A stretch of DNA of 30,213 nucleotides from JACJXF01 sp964349045 (GTDB lineage Bacteria; Bacteroidota; Bacteroidia; Bacteroidales; GCA-2748055), in NCBI GenBank assembly GCA_964349045.1, contig CAYGFI010000041.1, positions 1-30,213 on the forward strand. Reading direction: 5' to 3'. A program made the position numbers and the translations under genes. Each line of letters begins with the position of its first letter. Position 1 is the first letter of the stretch. The notes beneath the pieces are model-generated. The model saw nothing but the letters and a program-made list of their open reading frames with translations, was not told the origin of the DNA and made no database searches. Of this stretch, positions 7,399 through 15,582 are shown one piece after another.

Positions 7399-9828
7399 AT
7401 GAAAGTCCTGAAATTCGGTGGTTCATCCGTTGGTTCGCCAGAGATCCTCAAAGAGGTCAGCAGGCTTGTTTCGGAACAGGCAAAGCCATGTGTGGTGGTT
7501 GTTTCCGCATTTAAAGGTATTACCGATCAGATTATCGCCACCAGCATCCTGGCAAGCCTAAGGGATAAAAGCTATGAAAAGGGCATTGAGACCATCTACC
7601 TCCGCCACCTTGAAGTGGTTGACCAGCTTATTTCCGGCGCTAAAAAAGAACCTGTTAAAAAGTACCTTGAACTGTTGATGCACGATTTTAAAGATCTGTT
7701 ATATGGAGTGTATTTACTTGCCGACCTGACTCCAAAAACCCAGGATCATCTGCTCAGCTTTGGCGAGAGGCTTTCCTCATTCATCATTAGTAACATAATC
7801 GAAGGCTCTCATTGTGTGAATATGCAGAATTTTATTCGTACCGATAGTCGATTCGGTAATGCCCAGGTGGATTTCGACCGCACAAACGCCCTGATTTTTG
7901 AAGAACTCGATGGGATCAATGATGTTGTGATAGCGCCTGGGTTCATTGCTGCCAATGAAAAAGGCGATATCACAACATTGGGTCGCGGGGGGTCGGATTA
8001 TACGGCTGCCATAATTGCCGGGGCCATTAATGCCGAAGTATTAGAGATTTGGACCGATGTTGATGGTTTCATGACGGCTGATCCCAAGAAAGTAACCAAA
8101 GCATATCCCATTGCACACCTGAGTTATTCTGAAGCTTTGGAACTCTCACATTTCGGGGCAAAAGTAATATATACCCCTACTTTGCATCCGGCTTACCAGA
8201 AAAATATCCCAATAAAAATCCTGAATACCTTTAATCCAAAGGCTCCCGGAACACTAATCTCGAGAGAACCTCAAAATCATTCCGAAAGCCTTATTAAAGG
8301 AGTTTCTTCGATGGATGATATCGTTTTGATCACTATCGAAGGAAGCGGTCTGCCAGGGGTCACCGGTATTTCGAAACGGCTTTTCACTGCACTTGCAAGC
8401 CGTCTGGTAAATATTATACTTATCACCCAGGCATCATCGGAATATTCCATAAGTTTTGCCATAGCCCCTGCCGACAGTGAAAAGGCCGAAGAAGCTATCC
8501 GTGAGGAATTCCAGGTGGAGATGAAATACAAAAAGATTATCGAGATGGAGGTTGAAAAACATCTTTCCATAATTGCTATCGTGGGTGAGAAAATGAAGAA
8601 TACTCCCGGAATTTCAGCTACCCTGTTTACTTCACTCGGAAGAAATGGGATCAGTGTTATTGCAACAGCTCAGGGATCCTCTGAGTTGAATATTTCGGTT
8701 GTAATAAAAAGGGAACTCCTAAAAAAAGCCCTGAACGTAATCCACGAAGGATTTTTCCTCTCCCATTACAAGGAATTGCACTTGTATTTAGTAGGATTGG
8801 GAACTGTGGGTAAAGACCTTTTAAGACAGATGAGTCAGCAGCAGGAAATCCTGATGAAGGAACACAACCTCAAGATCAATTTAATGGGAATTGCCCGGTC
8901 AAAGATGATGCTTATTAAGGAAGAAGGAATAAGTCTTAAAGATTTTGCTGTTGAACTCGAAAAGCAAGGAGAGACAACCAATACGGAAATTCTGTTGCAG
9001 AAGATAGCCGGACTAAACCTGCGTAACTCTGTTTTTATCGATTGCACGGGAAGCGATCAGATTGCAGACTTGTACGATCCTCTCTTCGATATGTACGTTT
9101 CAGTAGTTACTGCAAATAAAATCGCCTGCTCTTCGGAATATTCCAAATACCTTAGTCTGAAGCACAAAGCCAGAAAGAAAGGTGTAAAATTTATTTATGA
9201 AACCAACGTGGGGGCCGGCCTTCCGATCATCAACACCATTAACGACCTGATCAGGAGCGGTGATCATATCTATAAGATGGAAGCTGTTCTTTCCGGCACG
9301 CTCAACTTCATTTTTAATACCATCAGCGCTGAAATCCCTCTGAGCAAAGCTGTTAAAATGGCCCAGGAACGAGGATTTTCCGAACCCGATCCAAGAATCG
9401 ATCTGAGCGGACTCGATGTGATGAGAAAATTGCTTATTCTTTCGAGGGAGGCGGGGTATGGTATAGAAGAGAAGGATGTTAAAATGAAACGCTTCCTCCC
9501 CGATTCATGCTTTGAAGGTAGCCAGGATAATTTTTGGAAAGAACTTACAAAACTCGATTCCGACTTTGAATCCCGTAGAAAAAAACTGGAAGCTGAAGGA
9601 AAAAAATGGAGGTTTTTTGCCCGTCTCGAAAACGGAATTCCTTCCATTGAACTGCTGGAAGTTGATAGCTCTCATCCTGCTTATGCATTGGCCGACAGCA
9701 ACAACATTATTATGATCAGTACCGATCGCTATAAGGACTGGCCCATGATTATCAGGGGATACGGAGCCGGGGCTGCTGTTACGGCTGCCGGTGTTTTTGC
9801 AGATATAATCAGGATTGCAAACGTATAA
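7399..9828 (+). CDS. thrA: Bifunctional aspartokinase / homoserine dehydrogenase
   Basis: Catalyses the first and third steps from aspartate to threonine and methionine precursors. The kinase domain (about 1-300) starts KVLKFGGSSVG and has TTLGRGGSDYTAA and WTDVDGFMTADP. Two ACT-type regulatory segments follow (about 315-450: VTGISKRLFTALA, and GISATLFTSLGRNGISV), which in this family bind threonine. The dehydrogenase domain begins with the nucleotide-binding GLGTVG (466-471), then VVTANKIA, ETNVGAGLPII, SGTLNFIFN and GFSEPDPRIDLSG, ending GYGAGAAVTAAGVFADI. The 809 residues match E. coli ThrA (820). An in-frame ATG at 7339 would add 20 residues encoded across the fabD terminator, so the start at 7399 is preferred. 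It heads a thrA-phosphatase-thrB-thrC block; the next gene starts 12 bases later. Feedback control through the ACT region is likely from the family. Confidence 0.97.
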   Translation: MKVLKFGGSSVGSPEILKEVSRLVSEQAKPCVVVVSAFKGITDQIIATSILASLRDKSYEKGIETIYLRHLEVVDQLISGAKKEPVKKYLELLMHDFKDLLYGVYLLADLTPKTQDHLLSFGERLSSFIISNIIEGSHCVNMQNFIRTDSRFGNAQVDFDRTNALIFEELDGINDVVIAPGFIAANEKGDITTLGRGGSDYTAAIIAGAINAEVLEIWTDVDGFMTADPKKVTKAYPIAHLSYSEALELSHFGAKVIYTPTLHPAYQKNIPIKILNTFNPKAPGTLISREPQNHSESLIKGVSSMDDIVLITIEGSGLPGVTGISKRLFTALASRLVNIILITQASSEYSISFAIAPADSEKAEEAIREEFQVEMKYKKIIEMEVEKHLSIIAIVGEKMKNTPGISATLFTSLGRNGISVIATAQGSSELNISVVIKRELLKKALNVIHEGFFLSHYKELHLYLVGLGTVGKDLLRQMSQQQEILMKEHNLKINLMGIARSKMMLIKEEGISLKDFAVELEKQGETTNTEILLQKIAGLNLRNSVFIDCTGSDQIADLYDPLFDMYVSVVTANKIACSSEYSKYLSLKHKARKKGVKFIYETNVGAGLPIINTINDLIRSGDHIYKMEAVLSGTLNFIFNTISAEIPLSKAVKMAQERGFSEPDPRIDLSGLDVMRKLLILSREAGYGIEEKDVKMKRFLPDSCFEGSQDNFWKELTKLDSDFESRRKKLEAEGKKWRFFARLENGIPSIELLEVDSSHPAYALADSNNIIMISTDRYKDWPMIIRGYGAGAAVTAAGVFADIIRIANV

Positions 9829-9840
9829 ACTCATACAAGA

Positions 9841-10518
9841 ATGATCCGGGCAGTGATTTTTGATATGGATGGTTTACTGATAGACACCGAACCTGAATGG
9901 CAGGAGTTGGAAAGGAACTTTGCTGAAAAAATGGGCATCAGGATTACACCTGATCTGCAAAGGCAGACTTTGGGTTTAAGAACAATTGAAATGATCAGGC
10001 ACTGGCATCGCCTTAAACCATGGCCGGATCCTGATTTTATAAATTCGGAAGCGAAAATCGAAGAGAATATGAAAAATTATTATATGACTGAAGCAAAGTT
10101 AATGAAAGGGGCCACACAGGTACTTCATTTTTTCAGGGATCATAAGATTAAAATGGCTCTTGCATCATCTTCTCCCATGATGCTGATCGATACATTTATT
10201 GATAAATTTAAGCTTCAGGACTTTTTCGTTGTTAAGCATTCTGCTGAATTTGAAGAATATGGTAAGCCTCATCCCGGTGTTTATATTACAACAGCAAAAA
10301 AGCTGGTGGTGCATCCATCATTATGCCTGGCATTTGAGGACTCATTCAACGGTCTTCTTGCAGCCAAATCAGCAATGATGAAAGCAGTTGTGGTGCCGGA
10401 TTCTTATCATTTCCCGGATAAGCGATTTGCAATTGCTGATCTGAAAATAAGGAGCCTCACAAAGTTTGGAGAGAAAGAATGGAGTGTTTTAAACAAAAAT
10501 TCGATTTCAAAAATATGA
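9841..10518 (+). CDS. HAD-family sugar-phosphate phosphatase, HxpB/YniC-like
   Basis: A HAD-superfamily phosphohydrolase of 225 residues. Motif I is FDMDGLLIDTE with nucleophile D8 and acid D10, motif II is LASSSP, motif III lies in YGKPHPGVY and motif IV in AFEDSFNG. The order and spacing of these motifs, and stretches such as DMDGLLIDTEPEW and TLGLRTIEMI, resemble E. coli YniC (HxpB), which dephosphorylates hexitol phosphates and 2-deoxyglucose 6-phosphate. The substrate here cannot be read from the sequence. It lies 12 bases after thrA, so it is probably co-transcribed with it, and inverted-repeat element B starts 12 bases after its stop. A role tied to threonine synthesis is possible but unsupported. 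Confidence 0.9.
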   Translation: MIRAVIFDMDGLLIDTEPEWQELERNFAEKMGIRITPDLQRQTLGLRTIEMIRHWHRLKPWPDPDFINSEAKIEENMKNYYMTEAKLMKGATQVLHFFRDHKIKMALASSSPMMLIDTFIDKFKLQDFFVVKHSAEFEEYGKPHPGVYITTAKKLVVHPSLCLAFEDSFNGLLAAKSAMMKAVVVPDSYHFPDKRFAIADLKIRSLTKFGEKEWSVLNKNSISKI

Positions 10519-10530
10519 ATATTTTAATAC

Positions 10531-10749
10531 ATTGGTGTCCGGGTAAAATTTTATTTCGTCCCTACGGGACTTTAGAATTATTTCTAACTTGTTTACTACT
10601 CCCGCCTTGCGGGATCCCTACGGGACGATCCCGTCAAGGATCAAATATCGGTAGAAAAATAAAGCAACCCCTGATTGTTCAAAGTCCCGTAGGGACGATA
10701 CATAATCAGAGCTTGCAGAAAAATCTTGATTATTTAACCGGACACCAAT
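10531..10749. mobile_element. MITE-like element B with terminal inverted repeats and micro-hairpins
   Basis: A non-coding 219-bp stretch bounded by 16-bp inverted repeats with one mismatch (10531-10546 and 10734-10749; core TGTCCGG), the same ends as element A at 4914-5175. The right flank, AATGATT, is also shared. Inside, an exact 18-bp inverted pair (10556-10573, 10681-10698) contains the hairpins GTCCC-TAC-GGGAC (10558-10570) and GTCCC-GTA-GGGAC (10684-10696). Between them are CCCGC-CTT-GCGGG (10601-10613) and a 4-3-4 relative, TCCC-TAC-GGGA (10615-10625). The 5-3-5 geometry is kept while the arm sequence differs from element A. Both elements also share ATTATTTCTA (5019-5028, 10577-10586). 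No transposase is present. Confidence 0.75.
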
Positions 10750-10849
10750 GATTTTAATTTTATTAACGGGGCATAATGTCTGAACATCAAAAAGATAATA
10801 CCAGATTATGTGATTTTAAGTATTCTGATAAAAACGCAACTCCCTGCTC
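10750..10849 (+). other. AT-rich leader of thrB
   Basis: The remaining 100 bases of the 331-base gap between the phosphatase gene and thrB, after element B. I found no good -33/-7 promoter pair and no strong hairpin here. Transcription could start inside or at the edge of element B, or continue from thrA. Confidence 0.3.
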
Positions 10850-11776
10850 ATGAAATCCTCAGTAAAAGTATTTGCCCCCGCAACCATATCCAATGTCGGA
10901 CCCGGATTTGACCTGATAGGATTTGCCCTTGAGCAGCCCGGCGATATTATGATTGTGAAAGCAAATGATAAAGGACTTATCCGGATTATTAACAACACCA
11001 ATTCGAACATCCCTGTCGATCCGGGTTTAAACGTTGCAAGCGTATCCGTAAACGCACTTCTGGAAGCGCTGGGCTGTAAAACCGGATTTGACCTGATCTT
11101 CGAAACCAAGATCAGTCCCGGAAGTGGTATTGGTTCAAGCGCTGCAAGCTGCACTGCAGCTGTGGTGGGAGTGAATGAACTGCTAAACAGGCCCTACTCA
11201 CAAAAAGAGCTACTGCCTTTCGCTATGAAAGGAGAATTTATTGCCAGTGGCAGTGTTCATGCCGATAATGTTGCTCCTGCTCTTCTCGGAGGATTCATTC
11301 TGATTCGCAGTTATAACCCGATCGACATTATCCGTGTTGATGCCCCGCAGGAACTTATCTGCACTATAGCCCATCCTGATATCCAGATAAAAACTTCTGA
11401 AAGCAGGAAGCTTATACCGAAAGAACTTCCGGTTAAAAAAGTTCTGGAACAATGTGGAAACATTGCAGGGCTTATGGCCGGTATTACTACTTCGGATTAT
11501 GCTCTGATCGGGCGCTCCTTGCACGATGTAATTGCCGAACCAGTCAGAGCTGCGTTTATCCCGGGATACAATGAAATTAAAGCGAGGCTTTCTGAAACAG
11601 GCGCTCTTGGCGGAAACATCTCCGGATCAGGTCCTTCTGTTTTTGCTTTGTCGGATAATCCCGAAAGCGCCAGAAAGGCAGGAGCATTGATGCATGATGT
11701 ATTTGAAAAAGCAGGTTTTGAAAATAAAGTTTATATCTCAAGAATCAGTCGCAAGGGGACACGGTTAATCGACTAA
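10850..11776 (+). CDS. thrB: Homoserine kinase
   Basis: Phosphorylates homoserine to O-phosphohomoserine, the substrate of the following gene product. A GHMP kinase of 308 residues: KVFAPATISNVGPGFDLIGFA at the N terminus, the ATP-binding loop PGSGIGSSAA at 90-99, and the C-terminal GNISGSGPSVFAL motif 3. The length matches bacterial ThrB. The start gives an N terminus that lines up with the family. Its stop lies five bases before thrC, so the two are surely co-transcribed. Bacteroides species often carry a phosphoglycerate-mutase-like protein in the thr cluster; here a true GHMP kinase is used. Confidence 0.96.
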   Translation: MKSSVKVFAPATISNVGPGFDLIGFALEQPGDIMIVKANDKGLIRIINNTNSNIPVDPGLNVASVSVNALLEALGCKTGFDLIFETKISPGSGIGSSAASCTAAVVGVNELLNRPYSQKELLPFAMKGEFIASGSVHADNVAPALLGGFILIRSYNPIDIIRVDAPQELICTIAHPDIQIKTSESRKLIPKELPVKKVLEQCGNIAGLMAGITTSDYALIGRSLHDVIAEPVRAAFIPGYNEIKARLSETGALGGNISGSGPSVFALSDNPESARKAGALMHDVFEKAGFENKVYISRISRKGTRLID

Positions 11777-11781
11777 AGATT

Positions 11782-13080
11782 ATGAATTATTACAGTACAA
11801 ATAATATAAATCACCAGGTTGGACTTAAAGAAGCCGTATTTAAAGGCCTTGCCATGGATAAGGGTCTGTATATGCCACAAAGTATCCCGGTTCTGGGAAA
11901 AGAGTTTTTTACTAAAATACGGAGCCTGAGTTTCAAACAGCTCTCGTTTGAAGTGGCATTGGCGCTTTTTGGTGATGATATCCCGCGGGATGAACTGCAA
12001 AAAATCAACGATGACTCCCTGAATTTTGAAACTCCCCTGGTAAAAATACACGATTCGGTATTCAGCCTTGAACTGTTTCACGGGCCAACCCTCGCCTTTA
12101 AAGATGTCGGCGCCCGGTATATGGCAAGAATGCTGGCATATTTTACCCGGGGATACAAGAAGGAAATTCATGTATTGGTTGCAACCAGCGGAGATACTGG
12201 AAGCGCTGTTGCCAATGGATTCCTGGGAGTTGACAGGATAAAGGTACATATCCTGTATCCAAAGGGATTGGTAAGTTACCTGCAGGAAAAGCAGTTCACT
12301 ACGCTGGGACAGAATATTACGGCTCTTGAAGTTGATGGAAGCTTCGACGATTGCCAGCGACTTGTGAAAGAAGCCTTCGCTGATATCGAAGTAAATGCAA
12401 AACTCACTCTAACCTCTGCCAACAGTATCAACGTGGCGCGTTTACTGCCGCAGAGTTTTTATTACTTTAACGCTTTCCGACAGTTACCGGAACCTGGTAA
12501 AAAACTGGTGATTGCCGTTCCCAGTGGGAATTTTGGTAATCTTACTGCAGGACTAATCGCTAAAAAGATGGGCCTGCCCGTCTCGAAGTTTCTGGCTGCC
12601 ACCAATATCAATGATGTGGTTCCCGAATATCTGGAAACCGGCATTTACCGGCCACGTCCGTCACTGGCAACCGCTGCCAACGCGATGGACGTGGGTGACC
12701 CCAGTAATTTCGCGAGAATCCTGGATCTGTACCGGCATTCACATTCAGACATCGGAAAAGAAATAGGTGGTTACAGCTATACCGATGTTCAAATAAAAGC
12801 ATGTATTAAAAAGGTAAAGGAGAAATATGGTTACATTCCCGACCCGCATGGAGCAACCGGTTTTATGGCCCTTTCGGAATTCATGAAAAAGAATTCAGGT
12901 TATAACGGAATATTTCTTGAAACGGCCCACCCGGCCAAATTCAGTGAAACGGTTGAAAACGCTCTTTCTGAAGCGATTACTATTCCAGGAAAACTTGCTG
13001 AATTTGGTAAAAAAGAGAAAAATAGCAAGAGTATGAAGGCAGATTATTTTTATTTTAAAGAATATTTGATGGGATTGTAA
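11782..13080 (+). CDS. thrC: Threonine synthase
   Basis: A pyridoxal-phosphate enzyme converting O-phosphohomoserine to threonine. The Schiff-base lysine is K107 in HGPTLAFKDVGARYMARML. The sequence ATSGDTGSAVANGF and the phosphate-binding VPSGNFGNLTAGLIAKKMG follow, with the E. coli-like QSFYYFNAFRQL and LAATNINDVVPEYL. The length of 432 residues and these motifs place it with the E. coli/yeast-type enzymes. It ends the thr block, and the minus-strand AbiEii-type gene ends only eight bases beyond, in convergent orientation, with no obvious terminator between. Confidence 0.97.
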   Translation: MNYYSTNNINHQVGLKEAVFKGLAMDKGLYMPQSIPVLGKEFFTKIRSLSFKQLSFEVALALFGDDIPRDELQKINDDSLNFETPLVKIHDSVFSLELFHGPTLAFKDVGARYMARMLAYFTRGYKKEIHVLVATSGDTGSAVANGFLGVDRIKVHILYPKGLVSYLQEKQFTTLGQNITALEVDGSFDDCQRLVKEAFADIEVNAKLTLTSANSINVARLLPQSFYYFNAFRQLPEPGKKLVIAVPSGNFGNLTAGLIAKKMGLPVSKFLAATNINDVVPEYLETGIYRPRPSLATAANAMDVGDPSNFARILDLYRHSHSDIGKEIGGYSYTDVQIKACIKKVKEKYGYIPDPHGATGFMALSEFMKKNSGYNGIFLETAHPAKFSETVENALSEAITIPGKLAEFGKKEKNSKSMKADYFYFKEYLMGL

Positions 13081-13088
13081 ATCTCAGT

Positions 13089-13715
13089 TCATTTAAGATA
13101 TTCCCTGACCGACAGTTGAATCCCTCTTTTTACTTTTTCCCATGTTTGATTCTTAAAACTGACTGGCGTTTCACTTTCTTCAGCATCAACAAAATAAGTA
13201 ATTGCATGCGGGATGCTTATAGCCAACAATTGACCCGGAAACTTCTGCTTATGCCAGTCCATCATTTGCTCCAGGGAATAATGCTGCAGTAATTCATATA
13301 AATCCCAAAAGTCCTTTTTCTTTCCCCTTCCAAGGATAGCTTGAATTTTCATTGCAGCAATATCTATACTGCTGTATAGCCTGATTGCATCTTCCACAAT
13401 CTGATCTGCAATTGGAAGGAATGGATATTTAATAATATCAACCTTTATATTATCAATAAAACAAAAAATCCCAAAACCTGTTTGTTGTGCTTTATAATCC
13501 AACTTATCCCCAAAAGTATTCTCTAGTGCTTCAATAATTTGTGAAGTATCAAATTTTTCATGGCAAAAAAGATCCAAATCATCTGAGCCGCGATGTCCGT
13601 ATTGAAGCGATAAAGCAGTTCCTCCAACCAGGGAAAAATTCTCCAGAACCGGTAACCTCATTAATACCCTTAATAAGGATAAAGTCCTGGATTCAATTGT
13701 CTTAATGTGTAACAT
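13089..13715 (-). CDS. AbiEii/AbiGii-type nucleotidyltransferase (possible toxin)
   Basis: A nucleotidyltransferase of 208 residues. The polymerase-beta-type site is clear: GGTALSLQYGHRGSDDLDLF (31-50) with metal-binding D46 and D48, a third acid D93 in KVDII, and the family signature DIAAMKIQAILGRGKKKDFWDLYEL (118-142). The family includes AbiEii toxins of abortive-infection and toxin-antitoxin systems, which modify tRNA or other targets with nucleotides. The partner gene upstream (13670-13972) overlaps it by 46 bases, so the pair is translationally coupled. The chosen start gives MLHIKTIES, which matches the usual N terminus of this family. The partner is not a recognisable AbiEi antitoxin, so function as a toxin is inferred. 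The gene converges on thrC. Confidence 0.85.
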   Translation of the reverse strand: MLHIKTIESRTLSLLRVLMRLPVLENFSLVGGTALSLQYGHRGSDDLDLFCHEKFDTSQIIEALENTFGDKLDYKAQQTGFGIFCFIDNIKVDIIKYPFLPIADQIVEDAIRLYSSIDIAAMKIQAILGRGKKKDFWDLYELLQHYSLEQMMDWHKQKFPGQLLAISIPHAITYFVDAEESETPVSFKNQTWEKVKRGIQLSVREYLK

Positions 13716-13972
13716 CTGAATTCATTCACAGGTTTATCAATTACTGCACTTGCAAAATAAATTGTATGAAGAGGCAAATACATAGCTTTTAGTAGCGCCG
13801 CCGAAACTTTTTCATCCCCATAATACCTCCGGCAATTGCGGATATCCTCTACATCCCCACGCTCAAAGACCCTCTCGATAACAAAGTTTGCCTTGTCGTC
13901 GTAATCCAGTTGCTCAAAATTCACATCCCAGAAGATGCGCTTGTTGAATATGGGTTTTTTCTTTTCTTCCAT
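13670..13972 (-). CDS. Small partner protein of the AbiEii-type nucleotidyltransferase
   Basis: A 100-residue acidic/basic protein without signal peptide or membrane segment. It is directly upstream of, and overlaps by 46 bases, the nucleotidyltransferase gene on the same strand. Conserved-looking stretches are KRIFWDVNFEQLDYDDKANFVIERVFERGD (residues about 11-40) and the C-terminal FRCYTLRQLNPGLYPY. Small proteins of this look often precede AbiEii-type genes in Bacteroidota; I believe this is the likely antitoxin, but I recognise no DNA-binding motif with certainty. The long overlap implies fixed stoichiometry or coupled translation. Confidence 0.75.
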   Translation of the reverse strand: MEEKKKPIFNKRIFWDVNFEQLDYDDKANFVIERVFERGDVEDIRNCRRYYGDEKVSAALLKAMYLPLHTIYFASAVIDKPVNEFRCYTLRQLNPGLYPY

Positions 13973-14053
13973 ACTGCTAAATTAAGTAAACATTAATGAA
14001 ATGCCAAGAACGCAGCAATATGTTAATGAATAGAAAACCAGGAGGAGACAAAA

Positions 14054-14079
14054 AAATGATTATAATCATGTATTTAACA
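14054..14079. promoter_or_regulatory. Overlapping palindromes upstream of gdhA
   Basis: A perfect 14-bp palindrome, ATGATTATAATCAT (14054-14067), overlaps the inverted repeat CATGT-N5-ACATG (14065-14079). They lie about 130-155 bases before the gdhA start and about 80-107 bases from the divergent AbiE-unit start, in an otherwise AT-rich 235-base spacer. They may be operators. A weak -7-like TAAAATTTG (14108-14116, one base too long) follows. Confidence 0.4.
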
Positions 14080-14151
14080 TGCTTAAAATCATATAATTCT
14101 TATTAAGTAAAATTTGGAAATCTCTCCTTTTACTGGCAACTTTACATTCCT

Positions 14152-14172
14152 ATCCCGAAACCGGGATTTTTT
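14152..14172 (+). terminator. Terminator-like hairpin in the gdhA leader
   Basis: The stem ATCCCG/CGGGAT (14152-14157 with 14162-14167) has loop AAAC and is followed by six T (14167-14172). It ends 35 bases before gdhA. No + strand gene lies upstream nearer than thrC (ends 13080), so it may either stop thrC read-through or attenuate gdhA. The strand is set by the T run. Confidence 0.55.
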
Positions 14173-14207
14173 ATTATTATAGTTAATATTTTCTAATTTT
14201 TTCTGCT

Positions 14208-15545
14208 ATGAATGTAGATATGCTAATGAATGACCTCATCAGAAAAACACAGGGTGAGGTGGAGTATCATCAGGCAGTTCGTGAAGTTCTTGAATCGATT
14301 GAAGAAATATATAACGAGAACCCACAGTTTGAATCTGCAAAGATAATCGAACGCCTTATTGAGCCCGACAGAACATTGATGTTTAAGGTTCCCTGGGAAG
14401 ATGATGAAGGAAACATCCATGTAAACCGCGGGTACAGAATTCAATTCAATAATGCCATTGGTCCTTATAAAGGCGGACTCCGTTTTCACCCCAGTGTTAA
14501 CCTGAGTATTCTTAAATTTCTTGGTTTCGAACAGATTTTTAAGAATAGTCTTACTTCTCTTCCCATGGGAGGAGCAAAAGGAGGCTCTGATTTCGATCCA
14601 AAAGGAAAATCAAACCGTGAAATTATGCGTTTCTGCCAGTCATTTATGCTGGAGTTGTGGCAAATGATTGGTCCGGATACAGATGTTCCTGCAGGTGATA
14701 TCGGTGTTGGTGGTCGCGAAATTGGCTATCTGTATGGAATGTACAGGAAACTTGCCAGGGAAAATACAGGTGTGCTTACGGGAAAAGGCCTGAACTGGGG
14801 CGGTAGCCTCGTTCGGCCTGAAGCTACCGGCTTTGGAGTGGTGTATTTCGCTAAAGAAATGCTTTCAACCATCAACCAGACTCTTGAAGGTAAAAAAATG
14901 GCAATCTCCGGTTTTGGTAATGTTGCATGGGGAGCAGCCATCAAAGCAACCGAGCTTGGAGCTAAAGTGGTTACACTTTCAGGTCCTGATGGTTTTATTC
15001 ATATTCCGGCCGGACTTGATGCTGAAAAAATCAGCTATATGCTGGAACTCCGGGCAACCAATGAAGATATTGTAAAACCAATGTCATTTGAATTCGAGGG
15101 AGTTGAGTTTGTACAGGGTAAGCATCCCTGGGAAGTGCCTTGCGATATAGCTTTACCCTGTGCAACCCAAAACGAACTGAACAAGGAAGATGCAAATAAC
15201 CTGATAAAAAACGGTTGTATCTGTGTTACCGAGGGAGCCAACATGCCCTGCACCCCTGATGCTATCGAAGCACTACAATTGAAGAAAGTCTTGTTTTCTC
15301 CCGGCAAAGCATCAAACGCAGGTGGTGTGGCTACCTCCGGACTTGAAATGGCCCAGAATTCCATGAAAATCAACTGGAGCCGGTCGGAAGTTGATAATCG
15401 CCTTCACCATATCATGACCCAGATCCACGAAAGTTGCGTAAAATACGGTACCCGTTCCGAAGGATATGTTGATTATGTTAAAGGAGCCAATATTGCTGGC
15501 TTTTTGAAGGTTGCCCATGCCATGATGGATCAGGGGATGTACTAA
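14208..15545 (+). CDS. gdhA: NADP-type glutamate dehydrogenase
   Basis: Reversible amination of 2-oxoglutarate to glutamate; a cytoplasmic hexamer. Motifs are PYKGGLRFHPSVN, the catalytic lysine K124 in LPMGGAKGGSDFDPKGKS, PAGDIGVGGREIGYLYG, GKGLNWGGSLVRPEATG and the nucleotide-binding ISGFGNVAWGAA, with the C-terminal SPGKASNAGGVATSGLEMAQN. The 445 residues match E. coli GdhA (447) and the small hexameric class usually specific for NADPH. Palindromes and a terminator-like hairpin lie upstream, suggesting regulated expression. It converges on the minus-strand receiver/ATP-grasp operon with a 37-base gap. It shares the 2-oxoglutarate node with the korAB genes if those act on 2-oxoglutarate. 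Confidence 0.97.
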   Translation: MNVDMLMNDLIRKTQGEVEYHQAVREVLESIEEIYNENPQFESAKIIERLIEPDRTLMFKVPWEDDEGNIHVNRGYRIQFNNAIGPYKGGLRFHPSVNLSILKFLGFEQIFKNSLTSLPMGGAKGGSDFDPKGKSNREIMRFCQSFMLELWQMIGPDTDVPAGDIGVGGREIGYLYGMYRKLARENTGVLTGKGLNWGGSLVRPEATGFGVVYFAKEMLSTINQTLEGKKMAISGFGNVAWGAAIKATELGAKVVTLSGPDGFIHIPAGLDAEKISYMLELRATNEDIVKPMSFEFEGVEFVQGKHPWEVPCDIALPCATQNELNKEDANNLIKNGCICVTEGANMPCTPDAIEALQLKKVLFSPGKASNAGGVATSGLEMAQNSMKINWSRSEVDNRLHHIMTQIHESCVKYGTRSEGYVDYVKGANIAGFLKVAHAMMDQGMY

Positions 15546-15582
15546 TGGAAGTTAGAAAATGTCAGTTGCTTAACTATAATAC

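Noticed and set aside
10479..10751. A 90-codon open frame running through element B
   Set aside because: It overlaps the end of the phosphatase gene and is made of the hairpin repeats; the product has no protein-like pattern.
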